A stretch of DNA of 64,000 nucleotides, taken from positions 1 to 64,000 of the forward strand of contig CAMUKG010000010.1 in NCBI GenBank assembly GCA_947089425.1, read 5' to 3'. Numbering within the stretch: the first letter of the stretch is position 1; the number at the start of each line of letters is the position of its first letter. The DNA is from an uncultured Clostridia bacterium (GTDB taxonomy: Bacteria; Bacillota; Clostridia; Christensenellales; Pumilibacteraceae). This document shows positions 52,088 through 59,915 of this stretch, in pieces. The notes beneath the pieces were generated by a model. That model did no database searches, was not told the DNA's origin, and was given only the letters and a program-made list of their open reading frames with translations. A program made the position numbers and the translations under genes.

Positions 52088-52214
52088 TTGAAAGCACAGT
52101 CGCGCGTCAGGCGGGCAACAGTTGCCGAGTCGACAAAGGGAGTGTACATAAAACGCACATGACCGAGAAGACTCGGCAAGCGTAGCCCGCATTACGCGAT
52201 GAATGTGCTTTCAA
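52088..52214. repeat. 127-bp palindromic element
   Basis: The termini TTGAAAGCACA (52088-52098) and TGTGCTTTCAA (52204-52214) are perfect inverted repeats. Nested pairs are GCGGGC/GCCCGC (52111-52116, 52185-52190) and TTGCCGAGTC/GACTCGGCAA (52122-52131, 52170-52179). The whole can fold into one long imperfect hairpin, as in miniature inverted-repeat elements. It lies just after the walJ-like stop and may serve as its terminator. It shares GCAACAGTTGCCGAG with the repeat region at 24595-24862. Confidence 0.7.
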
Positions 52215-52218
52215 CGCC

Positions 52219-53001
52219 CTACACAATTTCCATAAGCGCGGTAAACCTGTCGGCGCACGCCACTTCGAGCCCCACCTCGTCGCTTGCGCCCGCGCCTGCA
52301 AGCGCTTTGCGACAAACGTCGTAGGCAAGTTCGGGATAATTGTTTTCGCGGCTTAGGTGCGCGAGAATGAAGTGGCGCACTCCGCATTTATATAGCTTAA
52401 CCACCGCTTCGGCGCAAGCCTCGTTCGACAAATGCCCTTTCGCGCTCAAAATTCGTAGCTTTAACGAATGGGAATAAGAGCGGTTCGCCGCCAAAAGCTC
52501 GGGCGAATGATTGCATTCGAGCATCACGAGGTCGCTGTCCGAAATCGAATGTAAAACCTCGTCGGGCAAAAAACCCGTGTCGGTAACGTAAGATATTTTC
52601 TTTCCCGCGCACATCAAATTAAATCCCACGCAAAAAACGTCGTGACTGAGCGCGAGCGGCGACACAGTTATGTCGCCCACATAAAAGTCGGAAAACGAAA
52701 ACGTGCGAATTTTGCGCGAATACGCGCCCGTCCGTTCGAGTTCCGCCGCAGTCCGCTCGTGCGCGTAAACCTGCACCGACGGATACTTTTTCATTAAAGC
52801 CGCGAGCCCCGCCGTGTGGTCGGAATGGCGGTGAGTTATGAGCACGCTCACCCGCCCGCAATCGGAGCCGAGCACTTTGAGCGCTTTCTCTATTCTGCCG
52901 AGCGCCACACCCGCGTCTATAATAAGTTCGGTATTTCCGCCCGCAACGTAAGCACAGTTGCCCGTACTGCCGCTGAACAGACTGCAAATTTTAAGACTCA
53001 T
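52219..53001 (-). CDS. WalJ/YycJ-like MBL-fold hydrolase
   Basis: A 260-residue metallo-beta-lactamase-fold protein close to Bacillus YycJ/WalJ, a nuclease-type enzyme linked to cell-wall regulation and DNA repair. The start SLFSGSTGNCAYV, metal motif LITHRHSDHTAGL, ALSHDVFCVGF, TDTGFLP and LECNHSPELL match that group, and LAHLSRENN near the end supplies the last His. A TATAAT box lies 6 nt before the ATG, with no Shine-Dalgarno sequence, so the transcript is probably leaderless. It diverges from fumA, 75 bp away. Confidence 0.9.
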   Translation of the reverse strand: MSLKICSLFSGSTGNCAYVAGGNTELIIDAGVALGRIEKALKVLGSDCGRVSVLITHRHSDHTAGLAALMKKYPSVQVYAHERTAAELERTGAYSRKIRTFSFSDFYVGDITVSPLALSHDVFCVGFNLMCAGKKISYVTDTGFLPDEVLHSISDSDLVMLECNHSPELLAANRSYSHSLKLRILSAKGHLSNEACAEAVVKLYKCGVRHFILAHLSRENNYPELAYDVCRKALAGAGASDEVGLEVACADRFTALMEIV

Positions 53002-53007
53002 GCTTTA

Positions 53008-53036
53008 ATTATACTTTATTATCTCAATAATTGCAA
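53008..53036 (-). promoter_or_regulatory. Leaderless promoter of the walJ-like gene
   Basis: TTGCAA (53031-53036) and TATAAT (53008-53013) are 17 bp apart on the minus strand. Six nt (TAAAGC) separate the -10 box from the ATG. Confidence 0.7.
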
Positions 53037-53041
53037 ATAAT

Positions 53042-53070
53042 TTTACATTACAAAAATATTATGCTATACT
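53042..53070 (+). promoter_or_regulatory. Leaderless promoter of fumA
   Basis: TTTACA (53042-53047) and TATACT (53065-53070) are 17 bp apart. Six nt (AAACTC) separate the -10 box from the ATG at 53077, and there is no RBS. Confidence 0.75.
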
Positions 53071-53076
53071 AAACTC

Positions 53077-53901
53077 ATGAGAACGATAAAAGCGAACGAC
53101 ATAATTATTCCCGTTGCCGACGGAATAAAACGCGCGCTCACTAACGTTGATTGCGACGCGTTGCGGCTACTCAAACAAGCCGAAAAAAAAGAGACTTCCC
53201 CCCTTTGCAAATGGGCGCTCGGGCAAATAGTTCAAAACGACGAACTTGCCGCAAGAGAAAACGCCTACGCGTGCCAAGACTGCGGGCAAGCAATGCTGTT
53301 CGTGTCGGTCGGGCAAGATTTGCACATCGAGGGCGAACTCACGGCGGCGCTCAATAAAGCGGTTGAAAATGGTTATTCAACCGCAAGAAAATCGGTTGCC
53401 GACCCGCTCACAAGGCTTAACACTCAAACCAACACTCCCGCCGTTATTCACTACGACATAACAAGCGGCGACAGGCTTTGCGTTCGCTTTATGGCAAAAG
53501 GCGCGGGAAGCGAAAACATGAGCAAAACATATATGCTCACTCCGTCGAAAGGAACAAGCGGAATTGTAAATTGCGTAGTCGATTGCGTAAAAACGGCGGG
53601 TTCGTCCCCCTGCCCGCCCATAATTCTCGGCGTGGGAATAGGCGGCACTATGGACTTGTGCGCGCTTCTTAGCAAAAAAGCGCTCGTATTTACAAGCGCG
53701 AAAAAGCGCGACGACGAAATAGCGCTCGAAAAACGCATACTCGACGCAGTGAACGAAACGGGAATAGGCGCGCAAGGATTCGGCGGCAATATAACGGCGC
53801 TATCCGCTCACGTCATGACGGCGCCCACCCACATAGGAATGTTGCCCGTAGGCGTTACTATACAGTGCCACAGCGACAGAAAATTCGAACTGTTTTTTTG
53901 A
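53077..53901 (+). CDS. fumA: Fumarate hydratase class I, alpha subunit
   Basis: A 274-residue catalytic subunit of the oxygen-sensitive 4Fe-4S fumarase that interconverts fumarate and malate. The N-terminal ARENAYACQDCGQAM, the central MAKGAGSENMSKTYMLTPS and the VDCVKTAG…PCPPIILGVGIGG cysteine motif are characteristic. The beta subunit is the next gene, 64 bp downstream. Tartrate dehydratases share this split structure, so that activity cannot be excluded. The mRNA looks leaderless. Confidence 0.92.
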   Translation: MRTIKANDIIIPVADGIKRALTNVDCDALRLLKQAEKKETSPLCKWALGQIVQNDELAARENAYACQDCGQAMLFVSVGQDLHIEGELTAALNKAVENGYSTARKSVADPLTRLNTQTNTPAVIHYDITSGDRLCVRFMAKGAGSENMSKTYMLTPSKGTSGIVNCVVDCVKTAGSSPCPPIILGVGIGGTMDLCALLSKKALVFTSAKKRDDEIALEKRILDAVNETGIGAQGFGGNITALSAHVMTAPTHIGMLPVGVTIQCHSDRKFELFF

Positions 53902-53965
53902 TAGGCATACTCATCGCGATTATGCCTTTCAATATGCTTTCAAATTGCTTGAAAAGGAGAAAGAA

Positions 53966-54487
53966 ATGAAACATTACGACCTGCCGCTCTCTCCCGAAAA
54001 CGCGGCTATGCTTCGTTGCGGCGATATTGTGGAAATATCCGGCTTTGTGTTCACGGCGCGCGACGCGGCTCACAAAAGAATGTGCGAAGCGCTAAATAGC
54101 GGCGAGCCGCTCCCGTTCGACCTAAACGGCGCGGCGATTTACTATTGCGGTCCCACGCCCGCCTGCGACGGCGAAATTATAGGAAGTTGCGGACCCACCA
54201 CAAGCTCGCGAATGGACGATTACGCACCCGCTCTAATGGAAGCGGGCGTAAAAGTTATGCTCGGCAAAGGAAAGCGCAGTCCCGCCGTGAACGAAGCAAT
54301 TAAACGAAACGGCGCAATATATTTTGCCGCGATAGGCGGCGCGGGCGCTCTTTATAAGCATAAAATCAAAAGTTGCGAACTTGTGGCGTATCCCGAACTC
54401 GGTTGCGAAGCGGTGCGCAAACTGTATATAGAAAACGTCGAGCTTCTCGTTGCCACCGACAGCTACGGCAACACTTGCTTAAAATAA
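53966..54487 (+). CDS. fumB: Fumarate hydratase class I, beta subunit
   Basis: A 173-residue partner of the preceding subunit. LRCGDIVEISGFVFTARDAAHKRM, the YYCGPTPACDGEIIGSCGPTTSSRMD substrate motif and GKGKRSPAVNEAI are diagnostic of the class I fumarase C-terminal domain. The ATG at 53966 has AAAAGGAGA at good spacing; an upstream TTG in frame would place that RBS inside the gene. Unlike fumA, it carries a strong RBS. Confidence 0.93.
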   Translation: MKHYDLPLSPENAAMLRCGDIVEISGFVFTARDAAHKRMCEALNSGEPLPFDLNGAAIYYCGPTPACDGEIIGSCGPTTSSRMDDYAPALMEAGVKVMLGKGKRSPAVNEAIKRNGAIYFAAIGGAGALYKHKIKSCELVAYPELGCEAVRKLYIENVELLVATDSYGNTCLK

Positions 54488-54550
54488 TTTTTTGTTATTT
54501 CTTTTTGGGAGCGCAACCTCGATAAACAAACTCATTCGGCGAACACGAAA

Positions 54551-54585
54551 AAGCGACGGTTACAATAACCGCCGCCTTTCTTTTT
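54551..54585 (+). terminator. Terminator of fumAB
   Basis: GCGACGGTTA / TAACCGCCGC, one mismatch, loop CAA, followed by CTTTCTTTTT. Confidence 0.75.
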
Positions 54586-54626
54586 ATATTCCGCAAAAAA
54601 AACAAATTATTCATTGGTCGAAAATT

Positions 54627-56579
54627 TTAATAGCCGTACTTGTAGTTGAGTCTTCCTATCGGAGCGCAGTCGCCCGTGCGGTAATAATCGAGATAGTTGA
54701 ATATATCGGCTTCTCTCACGTTGTCGGTAACTTTAAACTCGATATCGTAGTTCGCGGAGCTTAGTCCCAAATCGGAAAGTTTCGCTCTCACCACCATAAC
54801 GTTGCCGTCAAGGTATAAGTCCGCAGTGCCGCAATCAACCAGCTTGCCGCCGCTCGCTTTCTGAATAACGCTCTTGTTGCCGTTCACCGAACGGTTGAGC
54901 ACAAAGTTGTAGCCGTTGTAGCTCTCTTTTGCGTTTTGGGTTTTAAGCCAAATATTCATCCAACCTTTGTCGCCGTTTTGGTAGTCGGTAATCTTCTCGC
55001 CCGCAACCGTCACACGGAAATAAACGTATTCGTCGTCGCGCGCGACTTTTATCGTGGATATGTCGTTTCTGCCAGACCTATCCACGTATTTGGGCGTAAG
55101 AATTTTGTCGTAGGTGTAGCCTTTTGCGTCGCGGTCTTTGCAATCGTTTGTAAAGTCCGCGTATTCCGCCTTAATGCTTTCCCACGCTTCGTCTTCTTTC
55201 GTTACGTCTATTGTCGTTTTGGGGTAAATATAGTGTTTGGCTTCGGTGTAGTTATTCTCGCGAATTTTCTGCGCCATTAAAAGATACGTGTTGTCGCCGT
55301 TGTTTTCCGACGGCTCTATGTCGCGCGAATACTCGGCATTGTAAGTGTCTACGGTAAAATAAACTCCGTTGGCGTCTTTCATTTTGATTGCTATCCATTC
55401 GTTCCAACCCGTAATAAACGCGAAACGCACGTTCTCTTTATCGTCGAGCACCGTTTGCCACTGTCCTTGAAAGTTAATATCCTCTCTCCAACGCGAATGG
55501 TCGGTAAGCATATTCACGGGGTCGTAGCCGCGCGCCTGAGTTCCCACGAGGTCGGAGAAACGAATGGTAACGTGTTGTCCTATCGAAACGTTCATCCAAC
55601 CGTTGTGATTGTATTGCGGATAGTTAAAATCCATCCAAGGCACGCCCTCTTCTTCGGGGGCTTCGTTAGGCCACTGGCGAGCCTTAAATTCGAAAAGCTC
55701 GAACATTGCTTTTTCGACGGGGTCGCTCATGTTCAGCCCGTAATATTGCGCCGCGCCTTTATCGTAAAAATCCTGGTGCATAGTGATTAGCGGCTTCCCG
55801 TCGGGACAGAACCACAGCGATTTATATGTGTCGGTAGCGTAAGCGAAGTTATATACCTCTTTCAAGCATGTAAGGTAACTGCTCGGGGTGGCGAGATAAT
55901 ACATGATTTTGGGAACTTTCCAACCCGCCGCTTGGTATTCCAAAAGCACTTTAAAGAGCACTTTTGCCACGTTTTGATAAGTGTAGCCGTTGGTGCAGTC
56001 GAACACGAGAAAATCTATTCCCGCCGCCACGAACATTTCCACGTGCTTGCGAATTACCCACTCATCGGTGGAATTGTAATATCCGAAAGCCGACTCGCCC
56101 CAGTGGTGATAATAGCCGTTCGGCGTGTCGGGAGTGTTGGTTTGGAAAGCGTCGTTGTCGGCTCCGTCTTTGGTGATTTTGGAAATATCGAAAATCTTTT
56201 TGCCTTGCGCGTGAGTGCCGAGCCACAAAAAGTAGAAAAGCCCCACGTATCTGTCGTCGTTCTCTTTGCCGTCTACGGTAAGAATCGTTCTTCCGAAATC
56301 GTCAACGCCCGTAGTGTTTAGCATTGTGTACTCCTGCACCGTGAGCGAACGCGTGTCGGCTATGCGTTTACTCTCGTCGTACGGAACGAAATCGCTCGGA
56401 GTTTCGTTATCGCCCGGCTTGTTGTCTCCGTCGCCGGGTTTATTATCGTCGCCGTCGCCCGGAACGGTTATGTCGGGATTATTCGAATTGCCCGAATTGT
56501 CTATGTTGCCGCAAGCGAAGAGCGCAAACAGCATTAAAAACGACAGCAAAACCGCAACAATTTTTTTCAATCTGCTCAT
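54627..56579 (-). CDS. GH71/99-like glycosidase lipoprotein
   Basis: A 650-residue surface lipoprotein. The signal peptide MSRLKKIVAVLLSFLMLFALFAC has the Cys near residue 23, followed by a spacer of PGDGD units. The catalytic-type domain (about 90-430) starts VGLFYFLWLG, contains GIDFLVFDCTNGYTY and KVPKIMYYLATPS, and ends FAFITGWNEWIA. This pattern of aspartate and NEW motifs at barrel strand ends resembles GH71/99-type endo-glycosidases. A C-terminal beta-sandwich (about 500-650) with DDEYVYFRVTV and MNIWLKTQ resembles a CBM9-like carbohydrate-binding module. The substrate is unknown, but the adjacent sugar ABC transporter suggests that released oligosaccharides are imported. The ATG at 56579 follows GGGAGG by 14 nt. 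Confidence 0.7.
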   Translation of the reverse strand: MSRLKKIVAVLLSFLMLFALFACGNIDNSGNSNNPDITVPGDGDDNKPGDGDNKPGDNETPSDFVPYDESKRIADTRSLTVQEYTMLNTTGVDDFGRTILTVDGKENDDRYVGLFYFLWLGTHAQGKKIFDISKITKDGADNDAFQTNTPDTPNGYYHHWGESAFGYYNSTDEWVIRKHVEMFVAAGIDFLVFDCTNGYTYQNVAKVLFKVLLEYQAAGWKVPKIMYYLATPSSYLTCLKEVYNFAYATDTYKSLWFCPDGKPLITMHQDFYDKGAAQYYGLNMSDPVEKAMFELFEFKARQWPNEAPEEEGVPWMDFNYPQYNHNGWMNVSIGQHVTIRFSDLVGTQARGYDPVNMLTDHSRWREDINFQGQWQTVLDDKENVRFAFITGWNEWIAIKMKDANGVYFTVDTYNAEYSRDIEPSENNGDNTYLLMAQKIRENNYTEAKHYIYPKTTIDVTKEDEAWESIKAEYADFTNDCKDRDAKGYTYDKILTPKYVDRSGRNDISTIKVARDDEYVYFRVTVAGEKITDYQNGDKGWMNIWLKTQNAKESYNGYNFVLNRSVNGNKSVIQKASGGKLVDCGTADLYLDGNVMVVRAKLSDLGLSSANYDIEFKVTDNVREADIFNYLDYYRTGDCAPIGRLNYKYGY

Positions 56580-56665
56580 TATTTTAACAGTAACCTCCCG
56601 TAATAAAATCGTAGAAAATTTTCCACGCAAGAGCGTGTCTTGCGTGGAAAACATTCTCTTAAAAA

Positions 56666-59600
56666 TTATTTATTGCCTTTTTTGCGCAAACGCAAGCCGA
56701 ATACGCCCGCAAACGCTATAAGCATAGCGCCGCCCAAAAGAGCGAAATCCGCCGATACGGCAGAACCGCAACGAACCTTTTTAACGGGCTCGGACTGTTC
56801 GGAGCCGCCTTGATTGTCGCCGTCGCCGGGCTCGTTATCCCCGTCGCCGGGTTTGTTGTCGCCGTCGCCGGGTTTGTTGTCGCCCTCTCCGTCGTCGCCC
56901 TCGACCGTAACTTCGTATTCAATCGTTCCGTCCGAGAAGTATATGGTAACTGTTTGCTTGCCCGATTTTTCAAATTCGACTTCGGAATAATACATGCTGT
57001 CGGTAACAATAATGTCCTCTTCGAAGCCGTCTTCGTAAATCGCGTGCAACACCATATCTGCGCAATCGAACGTATCGCCGATTTGATAAACGGTTTTGGA
57101 AGGCGCCGTCTTCACGGTGAGCGAAGATTCGAGCGTGTTGCCGTTTTCGTCCTGTTTCAATACGCGGCACCATTCGTTGTCGTAGCTATTGTTGTAAAGA
57201 ATTACGTCGTGCGTGAGGCAAGCGAATTTTTCGCGCTTGATTTTTGACGCGTTTTCTTTACTTGCAGCAGGCCAGTTGTCTACGGTAGACGAATAATACT
57301 GCAATCCCGCTTTAAACAAAACCGTGCCTATAATTTGAACGCCTTCGGTTTCTTCGTTGTAGTTGGGGTCCAAATCGCTGTAACAAAGTTTATTAGCTTT
57401 GTTATTTAGGGTTATAACAAGCTGACGCCCGAACCAACCCATCCATTCAATTTCGCCCTTTTTCATCCATTCGGTTGCGGTCAACCCGTTAATAACGATA
57501 TAATCGGCAAAATCGGGTTGCACAATGGTTTTAATAAAGTCATGCTGAGTGCCCAAAGCGCCACCACCGCCGGCAGCGTCTCTGCCCGCAACCATGCATG
57601 CTTTCGCGGGAATGGAAGCTGAGTTTTTGCCGAACAAATCGACGCGAACGGTAATGTTGCGGCTGTTCTTTTCAGCCGAGAACGGAGCCTCTAACGACCA
57701 GTCGAGAGTCATGCCGTAGGTTCCGTCGTAGGTCACTTCCGCTTCAAAAGTAGTCGTCTTTTCGTTGTAGGTCACTTCCACGTTTTGTTTGCCGGCAACG
57801 AACACGTTAAACGTTCCGAATTTTACGGTTGCAAGCTCCGCATCGGTAAGAACGCGCTTTTCGGTGCTCACGTTATCACCGTCGGTAACGGTGTAAACAG
57901 CCGAAATCTCTATGCCGTCCCAACTGTAATCGTAGTCGCCGAATTCGTAAGTCGTCTTTGTGGGATTTTTAGTAACTTCGATGCCCGAAAGCACGGAAGC
58001 GGCATTTCTTACGTTTACGGTAAACGTAGCGGTGGCTCCGCTCGCATAAGTAACGGTTACCGTCTTTTCTCCCGCAGTTTCGGTGTTGCAATCGTGCGTG
58101 TAATACTTTTCGTCAACTGTCCAAGTTTTTCCGTTGCCGTTCGCCTTAACAGTCAAATTTATAGTGTCCAACTCGTCTCCTACGGTAAGCGCTCCGCCCG
58201 CGTATGTTGCGGTAATAGAATCGGCAAACCTAATCCAAATGGCGCTAAATCCTTTTGTCGTAGTTTTTTTCGCAGTCAAACAAACGGTAACGTCTTCTTT
58301 GAACACGGCGTTCTCAACCGTGTAATAATCTTTAATTTTATTTTCGTCGACCGTTCCGCTTTCCCAGTTTTTGGCGTCGGATTGAACCCATTGGTATCCC
58401 GCAAGGAAAGTCACTCTTTCCACGCCTTGTAACCATGCTTGTTTATCGGCGGCTTCTTTATTTGCATACAAACTTATTCTGCTTTTCGACCAAAGAACGA
58501 CCTTTTCGAACTTATCTTCCGCAATCCACTCTTTTGCCGTCTTCGTCGTGCCGCCGTTTGTTATTTCCAAATATTCGGCAACATGAGCTTCCGCCTTTTC
58601 CAAAGAGCCTATTTGATTCGTTTTTAATGTAACGCCGTTACCGTAAACGTATATCGCCAAATAACCGCCGTTATTATACACAGCTTTCGCTTTCTCATAT
58701 TCGTATTCAACGTTTAACCCTTTCGACGTGTCAGGCTCGCTCACGTTAAGCGTGATATTTGCCGACTTAGTCGTGCCCGCGTGAGTATATGAAACAGTCA
58801 TTTGTTGGCTTGCAATAGTGGAAAGCGCCGACTTGGGCTCGCCCCACGTGTCGCACGAAATCATATCTTTCGTGACGTCAACGTCCATAGTCGAATTGTC
58901 GGTAAAATGCAACGTTGCCACAAGTCCCGCCAAGTCGGGTGTTTCGTAACGACGCGCCGTTACGGCAGTCTTATTCAAAGTAATGCTGTCAAGCGTCCTT
59001 GCGACTTCCGTAACCGCAACTTCGAATGAATGCGAGTAATTCTGATACGAAATCGTAATATTATGCGTGCCGCCCGCAGCCGTATTAACATAATCGTAAT
59101 CGCTGATTTTATATTCTTCTGCGGAAAGCTCCTTAGTAGTGCCGTCATAAAGCGTAGCCGTAACCGTCATACCCGAAAAATCTACACGGTCTCCCTCAGC
59201 AACCGAAGTCGGCGCGTCGGTAACGGAAATCGAGCTTGCGTGGCTTTGCCACTTTTCGGTGCCGCTGACGTGACCTGTCGAACCGTAACCGTCCACCCAG
59301 AAAGAAACGTCTTGCGTAAGCGCCGTTTCCGCTATCTTAACGGGCGCGTTTGCAGGTCCCGTATACCAGGTAAAGCCCGTCTTAAAGGTTACGGAACGGA
59401 TATTTGTGGGATAATTCGCGGTTGTCAAACAGAATACGATTTTACCGCCGTCGAATCTTCCTATCCAATCTATACCGTGCCCGATATATTCGGTTATGCA
59501 TTTTTCGCTGTATGCTCCGTTGCCGTCTACCGAGCCTATTATGATTTTGCTGAGATAATTCGCTTCTTCTTGCATCAGAGCGGGATTTGTTCCGCCATTT

Positions 59601-59887
59601 ACAAACGGAAAAGCATCTTCAGTATCTCTGCCGCCGCTCAGTGTCAGTCCGTCAGCCGAGCCCTCGAACCGCACGGGGAATTGCAACCACTCGCCGCCCG
59701 CGCTACCCGTCGGTCTTGCGGCGGGAGTGCCGACAGCATCGATAATCATTTTAATCGAGCTTTCGCCCGGTGTCCCCTCTTCGGCTTTCGCCGTCGTCGT
59801 GCGCATAAACGCGAACATCGATATTGCCGCTATAATCAGCAGTGCAACGAGCGACGCCGCAGTAATGCGTTTTGCCTTGATTTTCAT
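56666..59887 (-). CDS. Large Ig-like surface protein with three repeated unknown modules
   Basis: A 1073-residue exported protein: signal peptide to about residue 38 (cleavage near AKAEEG), then alternating domains. Three copies of an unrecognised module of about 150 residues occur (roughly 45-215, 395-560, 735-905). Each ends in a TFKTGFTWY / TFLAGYQWV / LFKAGLQYY strand followed by QDVSFWV / EDVTVCL / HDVILYN. Between them lie bacterial Ig-like (group 3/4) domains such as ITLNKTAVTARRYETPDLAGL and IEVTKNPTKTTYEFGDYDY. The C-terminus has PGDGDN repeats, then VRCGSAVSADFALLGGAMLIAFAGVFG and a basic tail, a membrane anchor without LPXTG. It probably binds glycan for the locus. The ATG at 59887 fits the AAGGAG spacing better than the ATG at 59893. 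Confidence 0.78.
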   Translation of the reverse strand: MKIKAKRITAASLVALLIIAAISMFAFMRTTTAKAEEGTPGESSIKMIIDAVGTPAARPTGSAGGEWLQFPVRFEGSADGLTLSGGRDTEDAFPFVNGGTNPALMQEEANYLSKIIIGSVDGNGAYSEKCITEYIGHGIDWIGRFDGGKIVFCLTTANYPTNIRSVTFKTGFTWYTGPANAPVKIAETALTQDVSFWVDGYGSTGHVSGTEKWQSHASSISVTDAPTSVAEGDRVDFSGMTVTATLYDGTTKELSAEEYKISDYDYVNTAAGGTHNITISYQNYSHSFEVAVTEVARTLDSITLNKTAVTARRYETPDLAGLVATLHFTDNSTMDVDVTKDMISCDTWGEPKSALSTIASQQMTVSYTHAGTTKSANITLNVSEPDTSKGLNVEYEYEKAKAVYNNGGYLAIYVYGNGVTLKTNQIGSLEKAEAHVAEYLEITNGGTTKTAKEWIAEDKFEKVVLWSKSRISLYANKEAADKQAWLQGVERVTFLAGYQWVQSDAKNWESGTVDENKIKDYYTVENAVFKEDVTVCLTAKKTTTKGFSAIWIRFADSITATYAGGALTVGDELDTINLTVKANGNGKTWTVDEKYYTHDCNTETAGEKTVTVTYASGATATFTVNVRNAASVLSGIEVTKNPTKTTYEFGDYDYSWDGIEISAVYTVTDGDNVSTEKRVLTDAELATVKFGTFNVFVAGKQNVEVTYNEKTTTFEAEVTYDGTYGMTLDWSLEAPFSAEKNSRNITVRVDLFGKNSASIPAKACMVAGRDAAGGGGALGTQHDFIKTIVQPDFADYIVINGLTATEWMKKGEIEWMGWFGRQLVITLNNKANKLCYSDLDPNYNEETEGVQIIGTVLFKAGLQYYSSTVDNWPAASKENASKIKREKFACLTHDVILYNNSYDNEWCRVLKQDENGNTLESSLTVKTAPSKTVYQIGDTFDCADMVLHAIYEDGFEEDIIVTDSMYYSEVEFEKSGKQTVTIYFSDGTIEYEVTVEGDDGEGDNKPGDGDNKPGDGDNEPGDGDNQGGSEQSEPVKKVRCGSAVSADFALLGGAMLIAFAGVFGLRLRKKGNK

Positions 59888-59915
59888 AAACATTTTCTCC
59901 TTATAAAAATTTTAT

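Noticed and set aside
56690-56800. Sortase LPXTG signal at the surface protein C-terminus
   Set aside because: No LPXTG-like pentapeptide precedes the membrane segment; only VRCGSA is there.
56800-56890. Repeated DNA in the PGDGD-coding stretch as a CRISPR-like array
   Set aside because: The repeats are in-frame codons for Gly/Asp/Asn/Pro at the end of the surface protein, with no spacers.
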